From JBBSJT01 sp041691015 (GTDB lineage: Bacteria > Chlamydiota > Chlamydiia > Chlamydiales > Parachlamydiaceae): a stretch of DNA of 64,000 nt. The translations under genes were made by a program, and so were the position numbers. Within the stretch, counting starts at the first letter, position 1. Each line of letters starts with the position of its first letter. Shown in pieces: positions 57,111-64,000 of the stretch. The DNA lies in assembly GCA_041691015.1 (NCBI GenBank), contig JBEPVN010000002.1, forward strand, positions 13,699 through 77,698. Direction: 5' to 3'. The notes under the pieces were generated by a model. The model ran no database searches, had not been told where the DNA came from, and worked only from the letters and a program-made list of their open reading frames with translations.

Positions 57111-57261
57111 GTAGCTTAAGGCTTTAGCTGAAATTTTGTTTACTTTGTTGCAGGCTTTCAGCCTAATTCTCAGGGCAACGCCCTAGGTGACTTTGAATAA
57201 AATATGCAGGCCTTTAGCCTGCAACAAAGTAAACAAAATTTCAGCTAAAGCCTTAAGCTAC
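57111..57261. repeat. Perfect 46-base inverted repeat element
   Basis: 57111-57156 and 57216-57261 are exact inverse complements beginning GTAGCTTAAGGCTTTAGC. The 59-base middle carries a second palindrome (AGGGCAACGCCCT). The ends resemble those of the element at 15177 (GTAGCATAGGCTTTAGC). It lies between recX (leftward, start at 57100) and ftsH (stop at 57296). Confidence 0.92.
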
Positions 57262-57295
57262 AAAGCTTGACAAAGCCTACAAAACTTCCTAGCTA

Positions 57296-60034
57296 TCAAG
57301 CAGAAGTTGGAGTAAGCGTCAAATTGTCGCCGCCGCCGCCTTCTGGTTGTAAAATATTTTCACTAGATATTGGTTTCTTATGCAAATCATTTGCTTTTTT
57401 AAGCCTGATTTTTTTCTCTTCGATATCCCAGTTACCTTTAACGATGTCTTCAATATCTTTAAAGTCGAGCGTTTCAAACTCCATAAGCATGTCTGTAATA
57501 AGCTGAACTTCCATGGATTTATCTTTGACAATTTGGAGGGCTCTATCGTGCGCCTGATCTAAAATCTCGCGAACTTCAGCATCAATTTCACGCGCTGTCA
57601 CTTCAGAATATTTTTTCTCATGATGCGCTCCATATTGAGAGTTAGATGAGCTTTCATCATAAGCTACAGCTCCAAGCTTATCGCTCATACCCCACTCGCA
57701 CACCATACTTCTTGCAAGACCTGTTGCCTGCTCAATATCTTGACGCGCTCCACTTGAAATATCGCTTACAAAAATTTCTTCAGCAACGCGCCCGCCCATT
57801 AAGACAGCAAGTTGGTCGATCAATTCTTTTTTCCAATAGCTGACACGATTTTTTTTAGGTAGGAACATGGTAGATCCCAAAGACAATCCCCTTGGAATGA
57901 TCGTCACTTTGTCAATTGGATCTGCGTGATCTACAAACATACTTACAATCGTATGACCTGCTTCATGAACTGCTGTGGTGCGTTTTTCAGCATCATCAAT
58001 TTCTAAACTGCGACGCTCTTTACCATAAAGCACTTTATCGCGAGCTTCAGTAACTTCCTGCGCAGTTACCGCAGTGCGTCCACGTCTTGCAGCAAGCAGA
58101 GCCGCTTCATTTAGCAAGTTAGCAAGGTCAGCGCCGGAGCTTCCGGGAGTACTTCTTGCAACAGACATCAGATCCACAGTCGGATCGAGTTTAATTTTTC
58201 TTGCATGAACTTTTAAGATATCAAAACGCCCTTTAATATCTGGAAGACCAATAATAACACGACGGTCAAACCTTCCTGGTCTTAAAAGCGCTTTATCGAG
58301 TACGTCCGGACGGTTTGTTGCCGCCATCAGAATAACACCTTCATTTGTATCAAAGCCGTCCATCTCTACGAGAAGCTGATTTAAGGTCTGTTCTCTTTCA
58401 TCATGACCGCCTCCAACACCTACTCCGCGATGGCGCCCAACAGCGTCAATTTCGTCCATAAAGATAATGCAAGGAGCACTTTTCTTAGCTTGTTCAAACA
58501 TATCACGGACACGGCTTGCGCCAACGCCTACAAACATTTCAACAAAATCAGAACCGGAAATCGAAAAAAATGGACGGTCAGCTTCTCCTGCAACTGCTTT
58601 TGCGATCAGCGTCTTACCGGTTCCTGGGGGTCCGATACATAATACGCCTTTTGGAATTCGGCCGCCAAGAGTTGTAAATTTTTGTGGATTTTTCAAAAAT
58701 TCCACAATTTCCTGCAATTCTTCTATTGCCTCATCAGCACCAGCTACATCTTTAAAAGTAATTTTATTCGGTCCTTTTTGAATAGAAAGCTTGGCAGGCG
58801 ATTTCCCAAAGCTCATAGCATTGGATCCAACGCCTTTCATCTGCCTTGCAAATACAAACCAAAGAACGCCCAAAATTAAAAGAGCAGGCAGGAAAGTAAA
58901 TAAATAACTTAAATAATTAGGGGTCGGTTCTTCACTCTTAAATGTTTTTTCTAAAACTTTATTTAAAGGCTGATCCGGCGCTTTAAAGATGCCGCCTTTA
59001 TTGTTGTTAAAATTTTCAAATTCTTCTTTTGCGTTAATAAACCATTGATTAAATTTTTCGTTATCTTCTTTTTCAAGAGCTCTTGTAGATAGTTCCTGAT
59101 TATTAAAATACCAGATAACATTGGCAACAGATTGGCGGGCCTTATCGAGTTGTACTTGGTTATCATCAATTTTAGCGCTTAATTGGTTAAGTTCATCCAA
59201 AGATTCTTTGTAGTTGCGCACACTTCTTAGTTTGGTAAGCTTCGCTCCATTTTCTTCTTTATTTAAATCACTGACAATATCGTTCAAGTCAGAAAGTGAA
59301 ATGGAATAAGCTGCAAGAATAGGCTCTAAAGTAGTTTTTGGAAGTTCACTTGCCTTTAATACTTCCGTTTCAATATTTTTTAAATTAGCTTTTAGCGCTT
59401 CATTTCCAATTCCAAGTTGCGGCGATCTGAGACTTGTGATTAAGGCATTTAAACTTATGCCAAACTGCTCAACATTTGCAGGAGTTGGATTTTCGCTAAT
59501 AAGTTCGTATCTATGTTTTAAATCGAGCAAGCTGCCTATATTTTTATTCGGTAAAGCCTGAATGATCAATTCATGGCCTGGCAGAGCTCCATTTGAAAAA
59601 TCTTCAACAACAACGTATCCATTTTTCGGAATTTCCTGCCCGCTTAAAGCTAAAAATAATTCAGCGGAGCTTGCAACTTTTACTTGAAGATTTTGAAGAT
59701 CTTTTTGGAGACGTTCTTTTTCGTTTGAAAGAATATGACTTGTATTTAAAAGATCTAAGAATTTATAACGATTTTTACCCTCTTCGGTTAAACGATCGCG
59801 AAACTTACCGCTAAATGTCGCTAAATTGTCGTTTAAAGCAATTTTTCGACTATCTTCTGGTTGCAAAAGCTGAAGATTGACAAGATGTTCTAGCTGATAG
59901 CTGAATGAAACTTTAGCAAATTTGGTGTCGATTAAATTTTGTACCATCAAAGCAAGCAAAAAAGCCGCCATCAAAAACCATACAAAACTGTTTGAAAAGC
60001 CTTTTTTAAAATCTTGTTTGTTATCATCACTCAT
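57296..60034 (-). CDS. ftsH: ATP-dependent zinc metalloprotease FtsH, long chlamydial form
   Basis: 912 residues from ATG 60034 (AGG 8 bases upstream). Membrane helices at about 12-30 (FVWFLMAAFLLALMVQNL) and about 385-405 (YLFTFLPALLILGVLWFVFA) enclose a periplasmic region of about 350 residues, far longer than in E. coli. AAA domain with Walker A GPPGTGKT, Walker B CIIFMDEIDAVGRHRG and SRH; zinc protease motif HEAGH. It degrades unfolded membrane proteins and, in many bacteria, LpxC, whose gene is at 6.7 kb. Gene order ftsH-tilS as in Chlamydia. Confidence 0.97.
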   Translation of the reverse strand: MSDDNKQDFKKGFSNSFVWFLMAAFLLALMVQNLIDTKFAKVSFSYQLEHLVNLQLLQPEDSRKIALNDNLATFSGKFRDRLTEEGKNRYKFLDLLNTSHILSNEKERLQKDLQNLQVKVASSAELFLALSGQEIPKNGYVVVEDFSNGALPGHELIIQALPNKNIGSLLDLKHRYELISENPTPANVEQFGISLNALITSLRSPQLGIGNEALKANLKNIETEVLKASELPKTTLEPILAAYSISLSDLNDIVSDLNKEENGAKLTKLRSVRNYKESLDELNQLSAKIDDNQVQLDKARQSVANVIWYFNNQELSTRALEKEDNEKFNQWFINAKEEFENFNNNKGGIFKAPDQPLNKVLEKTFKSEEPTPNYLSYLFTFLPALLILGVLWFVFARQMKGVGSNAMSFGKSPAKLSIQKGPNKITFKDVAGADEAIEELQEIVEFLKNPQKFTTLGGRIPKGVLCIGPPGTGKTLIAKAVAGEADRPFFSISGSDFVEMFVGVGASRVRDMFEQAKKSAPCIIFMDEIDAVGRHRGVGVGGGHDEREQTLNQLLVEMDGFDTNEGVILMAATNRPDVLDKALLRPGRFDRRVIIGLPDIKGRFDILKVHARKIKLDPTVDLMSVARSTPGSSGADLANLLNEAALLAARRGRTAVTAQEVTEARDKVLYGKERRSLEIDDAEKRTTAVHEAGHTIVSMFVDHADPIDKVTIIPRGLSLGSTMFLPKKNRVSYWKKELIDQLAVLMGGRVAEEIFVSDISSGARQDIEQATGLARSMVCEWGMSDKLGAVAYDESSSNSQYGAHHEKKYSEVTAREIDAEVREILDQAHDRALQIVKDKSMEVQLITDMLMEFETLDFKDIEDIVKGNWDIEEKKIRLKKANDLHKKPISSENILQPEGGGGDNLTLTPTSA

Positions 60035-60188
60035 AATAATCACCTACTTTATTTGGGCCTTGGGGCTTCTTCGTGTCGTTAACTTTTAGTACACTTAATT
60101 TAGGCACTCACACTGCTCCACGGTCATATTACGAGAAAAAAACGCGTGATAAGCTGAAAAATTATACTTTGCCGTCTATTAATCGATT

Positions 60189-61541
60189 CTAGCAGATTCT
60201 TTTTTCATCATCAACTCTATTTAAGCCCCTATATTCAACTCTTATTTCGTATGGGGTTTCCAAAGATTCCAAAGACAGGTATTTTTTTTCTGTAAGAAAC
60301 TCAGCATAAATACTTTCCGAGTTAAAAAGCACAGGAAAACAATCCCTTAAAAACGCTGGGACCTTATGCTTTGTCCACAAATCGCTTAATATTTTCCTCT
60401 CCTTTGTTTCTACAGACTTAAGTAAGTATTTCCCTTCTGAAACATCAAGACGCATCGAACCTTTAAATAAATTTTGCCAGGAAGAGAAATGACTATTTTT
60501 AGAATCAGATTTTTTTTTATTAATACTGACATTAAATAAACCAAATGCAAACTCCCCTTCTCTAGAAGTATCGAGTTCCAAAGACTTAAATTCCTGAACA
60601 GGAAGATTTGATAAAACAAACATTTTTTTCCGATCAAAAATAATTTTTCTTCCCTGAACCATCAGACACTTATTCGCTGCATTTGTTTGAAGCAAGCATT
60701 CTGCTTTTTCTAAAGAACTATGGGATAAACTCACCCCTGACTCTTTTGCCAAGAATCGAACCATATATTTCATTTCAAAGGGGTTGTGAATTATCGTAAA
60801 ATCAAAATAATTTCCGAATACGCCTCTGACAATCAGGGGTTTAAAAGATGAAAACTTCTCTTCTAAATAATCGCTAAGTTCTTTTGCTTGAAGGCTTAAA
60901 CGGTAAAGCGGTTCTGTAATGTCTTTACCAAACTCTTGATTTAGATAAGGAATAATGTTTTGGCGAAATCTGGCCCTCATGAACTTCGTATTTTCATTTG
61001 TGCTATCTTGAAAGAATGCAATATTTTTTGATCCAAGCCAAATCTTGATAGTTTTTTTTTTCAGATGTAAAAACGGTCTGAAAATCTTTAATCCTTCAAT
61101 TTCTGTGACTTGCCTTAAACTCTGGAGGCAAAAAATAGAAGAGCCTTCAAACAAGCGTTTTAAAACAGTTTCTGCCTGATCATCCAAGTGATGACCAAGA
61201 ATTACTGCTTGATAACTTTCTTCATCACAAAGTTTTTTAAAAAATTTAAGCCTTTCCATCCGGCACGCATTTTCTAAATTTCCGACTAACTTTGTTTTGC
61301 CAAGTGAATGCAAGTGAAAAGGTATGTGGAACTTATCGCTAAGTTTTTTAAGTTCCTGGGCTTCAGAGAGGCTTTCAGATCGCCAATTATGGTTTATGTG
61401 TGCAATGCCAAAATTAAATTTTAATTCAAGAAGCGCATAAAAAAGCGCAATGGAATCGGGGCCTCCAGAGAGTCCAAGCAGAAGCGGTTTTGCAGGATCC
61501 GCATGCTCTTTTAAAAAATTTTTAATTGTTTCAATAACCAT
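60189..61541 (-). CDS. tilS: tRNA(Ile)-lysidine synthase TilS
   Basis: 450 residues from the second ATG (61541), which is better spaced from AGGG than the ATG at 61547. P-loop LLLGLSGGPDSIALFYAL; the family's GHHLDDQAETVLKRLFEGS and MRARFRQNIIPYLN are present, and a C-terminal domain completes the protein. It makes lysidine at C34 of tRNA-Ile(CAU), an essential reaction. Directly followed by ftsH. Confidence 0.95.
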   Translation of the reverse strand: MVIETIKNFLKEHADPAKPLLLGLSGGPDSIALFYALLELKFNFGIAHINHNWRSESLSEAQELKKLSDKFHIPFHLHSLGKTKLVGNLENACRMERLKFFKKLCDEESYQAVILGHHLDDQAETVLKRLFEGSSIFCLQSLRQVTEIEGLKIFRPFLHLKKKTIKIWLGSKNIAFFQDSTNENTKFMRARFRQNIIPYLNQEFGKDITEPLYRLSLQAKELSDYLEEKFSSFKPLIVRGVFGNYFDFTIIHNPFEMKYMVRFLAKESGVSLSHSSLEKAECLLQTNAANKCLMVQGRKIIFDRKKMFVLSNLPVQEFKSLELDTSREGEFAFGLFNVSINKKKSDSKNSHFSSWQNLFKGSMRLDVSEGKYLLKSVETKERKILSDLWTKHKVPAFLRDCFPVLFNSESIYAEFLTEKKYLSLESLETPYEIRVEYRGLNRVDDEKRIC

Positions 61542-61679
61542 TTTCATCCCTACTTGTTATTGCATTAGCAGCGCAAGCCTTTTTTAAGAGATGTATACCA
61601 TCCCTTATAAAATGTTGTATTGTAACAAATCAGATGATTATTGTATTCTGTTGTTATTTCACTTACATGGTTTTAATTG

Positions 61680-62816
61680 ATGTTGATTATTTGGCGTTAT
61701 CTATTATCGCAATACATAAAAGTTTTAAGCTTGGCTACATTTTCGTTTATTGCGGTTTTATTAACAACAAGACTAGACGATATCGCCCACTTTGCCTCTC
61801 TTCACGCTGACGGTCTTGCAGTCCTTCGCTTTACCATGTACCAAATCCCCTATATTTTACCGATCGTCATTCCGATTTCTGCCTTAATTTCGGCACTTAT
61901 CCTGATACAAAGACTCTCATCGTCCCATGAATTAACAGCATTAAGGGCAAGCGGGCTTTCCATCAAAATCATCATCGCTCCCCTTTTGATCCTGGCAAGC
62001 TATCTCTCTGTTTTGAATTTTTATATTGTATCAGAAGTTGCGACTTCTTCACATTTACAGGCAAATACCCTTAAATCAGAGCTTCGTCAAATCAATCCTC
62101 TTTTGGTTTTGCACAATAAGCACATGATGCGTCTTAAAGGAATTTTTTTTGATTCCCTAGGCGAATCAAAAATTGGTGAATCAGCCTCTGATGTAATCAT
62201 CGCAATGCCGGGAAAGGGAGAAAATCCCATTAATCTCATCATTGCAAAAAATTTAGCGGCCTCAGATGTCAATTTTACCGGTTCCTTCATGACTTACATC
62301 TCAAGCCTCAAATCAAAGGATGAAAAAAAATTTGATCAACTGATGATTGAGAATATGGGAAAATCCGTGACATCGATTCAAGATTTTTCAAAAATGCTTC
62401 AAAAAAAAATCTTCAAAATCAATAACGATCACTTAAAACTAGACCTCCTAATGACGCGTATTGCCGATGAAAAAGAAAAACTAAACGCACATTCATCAAA
62501 AGAGTCCTCTAAAAACATTCAAAGAAACGTAAACCGCGGATACACAGAAATTATGCGTCGCATCTCGATTGCGATTGCTGTCTTTACATTCACTTTAATG
62601 GGTCTTTCCTTTGGGGCTAGCATAAGCAGAAACAAGTCAAATCGCGGTGTTATTTATCTTATTAGTTTAGCAGCCCTTTATCTTGCTTGTTACTTTGTCG
62701 CAAGAAGCATCGAGTATCAATTTACGGCAGCTTTTATTCTGTATTTAGTTCCGCATTTAGTTATTATTTTATTATCGACGTTAAGCTTTATGAAACTCTC
62801 GAAAGGAATTGAATAA
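61680..62816 (+). CDS. lptF: LPS export permease, YjgP/YjgQ family (LptF)
   Basis: 378 residues. Three N-terminal and three C-terminal membrane helices flank a periplasmic domain. Family signature at the N-terminus: YLLSQYIKVLSLATFSFIAV; and PISALISALILIQRLSSSHE with ELTALRASGLS (coupling helix). With LptG and LptB it extracts LPS from the inner membrane. An in-frame TTG just upstream is not needed. F versus G is assigned by order only. Confidence 0.85.
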   Translation: MLIIWRYLLSQYIKVLSLATFSFIAVLLTTRLDDIAHFASLHADGLAVLRFTMYQIPYILPIVIPISALISALILIQRLSSSHELTALRASGLSIKIIIAPLLILASYLSVLNFYIVSEVATSSHLQANTLKSELRQINPLLVLHNKHMMRLKGIFFDSLGESKIGESASDVIIAMPGKGENPINLIIAKNLAASDVNFTGSFMTYISSLKSKDEKKFDQLMIENMGKSVTSIQDFSKMLQKKIFKINNDHLKLDLLMTRIADEKEKLNAHSSKESSKNIQRNVNRGYTEIMRRISIAIAVFTFTLMGLSFGASISRNKSNRGVIYLISLAALYLACYFVARSIEYQFTAAFILYLVPHLVIILLSTLSFMKLSKGIE

Positions 62817-62818
62817 TC

Positions 62819-63898
62819 ATGTTAACAAAGACTTGGGAGCGTTATTTTATCAAGCAGAGTTTGAAAACTTTTTTTCTTTTTATTTTCTGTTTCTTTGGCC
62901 TTTATGTCTTGATCGACTATGCAACTCATCTGCATCATTTTCATAAGTCCCAGCAGGAGTTTCAATGGAAGGTTGTAGTTTTCTATTATTTTTTTGATTT
63001 CATTAAACTTTTAGAAGTATTAATTCCATTTGCCCTTTTAATATCGACCATAAAAACAATCACAACCCTAAATGTTCACAATGAACTGATTGCACTTTTA
63101 GCAAGTGGAATCAAATTAAAAAGATTGCTGAGGCCTTTTATTTTTTTGGGTCTTGTTTTTACTGCTCTCCTTTATTTCAACACAGAAGTTTTGCTTCCGG
63201 AGGCTCTAAAAAAACTAAAAAATTTTAGTCAGGAAAGGCAAATTGCTAAAACGAAAAATTTGGGTACAAAACCTGTTCTTCATTTAAGCTTGGAAGACGG
63301 CTCTATTTTGCTCTTTCAAGATTTTGAAACAAATGAAAAGCACTTTAAAGATACGTATTGGATTCGATCCATCGATGAAATATACCGCATTAAGTTTCTT
63401 TATCCCGAAAAAAAGATTCCTGAGGGTAGTTTTGTAGAACATTTGAAAAGAGATCCTAAAGGTAATTTAATAATAGTTGCCTCTTATGTTTCAAAGACAT
63501 TTCCGGATATGCATTTTAACAAGCAAACTCTTTTTGAGTCTATGACAACAGCAGAAGAGCAGTCCTACAGCGATCTTCAAACCAAAATCCCCTCTTTTAC
63601 AGAAATCAAGAGTGAAAAACAAGCGCAGCTTGTGACAAGTTTTTACTATAAAATGGCAATGCCATGGCTTTGCCTTCTTGCGGTGATAGCGCCCATTCCT
63701 TTTTGCGTCTACTTTACGAGAAATCTTCCCCTCTTTATGATCTATGCCTGGGGCATTTTTGGGCTTGTGGCTTTTTATATCATCATGAATTCTGCCTTTG
63801 TACTCGGCGAGCGGCAAGTTTTATCTCCGTTTGTTGCCATAGGAACTCCCTTTTTGACGTTCATGGGAATTTTTCTATTTCGTTACAGCAGAGTATAA
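62819..63898 (+). CDS. lptG: LPS export permease, YjgP/YjgQ family (LptG)
   Basis: 359 residues, same topology: N-terminal YFIKQSLKTFFLFIFCFFGLYVLIDY, coupling region NVHNELIALLASGIKLKRLLRPF, and three C-terminal helices (ending FVAIGTPFLTFMGIFLFRY). It starts 2 bases after the lptF stop. Matches the pair CT838-CT839 next to tilS in Chlamydia. Confidence 0.85.
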   Translation: MLTKTWERYFIKQSLKTFFLFIFCFFGLYVLIDYATHLHHFHKSQQEFQWKVVVFYYFFDFIKLLEVLIPFALLISTIKTITTLNVHNELIALLASGIKLKRLLRPFIFLGLVFTALLYFNTEVLLPEALKKLKNFSQERQIAKTKNLGTKPVLHLSLEDGSILLFQDFETNEKHFKDTYWIRSIDEIYRIKFLYPEKKIPEGSFVEHLKRDPKGNLIIVASYVSKTFPDMHFNKQTLFESMTTAEEQSYSDLQTKIPSFTEIKSEKQAQLVTSFYYKMAMPWLCLLAVIAPIPFCVYFTRNLPLFMIYAWGIFGLVAFYIIMNSAFVLGERQVLSPFVAIGTPFLTFMGIFLFRYSRV

Positions 63899-64000
63899 TT
63901 TGGAGTGCGGGAACATATTTTTTTATTTTTTTATAAAAAATAAAAATAGGTTTTTGGAAAAAACAAAAACAAAGTTTGCGCCCGACAAAAAATAGCGTGT

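Noticed and set aside
57319..57562. Small frames over the ftsH C-terminus
   Set aside because: Shadows of the ftsH coding sequence with no ribosome binding site.

Overview
The window is AT-rich chromosomal DNA of a member of the phylum Chlamydiota, most likely an 'environmental' (Parachlamydiales-type) chlamydia rather than a Chlamydiaceae species. The evidence is gene order. Several runs match blocks I know from Chlamydia trachomatis: rplD-rplC-[Cap1 position]-fmt-lpxA-fabZ-lpxC-lnt; fmu/rsmB-like ... dacF ... CT548-CT547-dnaE-uhpC-hisS-mip-trmL-trxA; SNF2 helicase; pheT with a MORN-like lipoprotein; lptB-lptA-lptC-kdsA; rluD; ftsH-tilS-lptF-lptG. Family or genus cannot be fixed from the sequence alone. 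Features not expected in Chlamydiaceae include umuDC, a TrhO rhodanese, recX, F-box-like proteins, a pair of Band 7 proteins and a second ndk.

Layout: 0-1.2 kb is the start of a ribosomal-protein operon (rplC, partial rplD) with a good sigma70-type promoter. 1.4-4.0 kb holds an SLBB-like membrane protein and two Inc-like proteins, one ending in Ala-Asp-Lys and His-rich tandem repeats. 4.2-9.9 kb is fmt and lipid A/lipoprotein genes. 10-12 kb is a Band 7 pair. 12-31 kb alternates housekeeping genes (rRNA methyltransferases, SurA-like chaperone, D,D-carboxypeptidase, LptE-like and BamD-like envelope factors, dnaE, sugar-phosphate antiporter, hisS, mip, trmL, trxA, trhO). 31.4-34.9 kb is a umuDC module behind a large basic protein with an XRE-type helix-turn-helix. 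35-39 kb carries a phosphatase, a Cys-cluster protein and a SNF2 helicase. 39.1-39.5 kb has two tandem sigma54-type promoters in front of a 66-residue protein, the upstream one followed at once by a terminator hairpin (possible small RNA). 40.3-43.9 kb carries two paralogous F-box-like proteins and a MORN-type lipoprotein, next to a pheT that lacks its tRNA-binding OB domain. 46.1-47.6 kb is ndk, a glutamine amidotransferase and a second ndk with a signal peptide. 47.6-52 kb is an LPS-export/KDO operon. 52.3-57 kb has tRNA-Arg(UCU), a double cyclic-nucleotide-binding protein, khpA, rluD, small unknowns, a GNAT protein and recX. 57.3-63.9 kb is ftsH, tilS, lptF and lptG.

A theme is envelope building: lpxA, fabZ, lpxC, kdsA, lptB, LptA-, LptC- and LptE-like proteins, lptF, lptG, lnt, a BamD-like and a SurA-like protein all lie here. 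A second theme is host interaction: F-box-like proteins, Inc-like proteins, Mip and an apparently exported NDK. Several long inverted-repeat elements lie between genes. The last 100 bases (63899-64000) hold nothing I can assign. All functional names rest on reading the translations; no database search was run.
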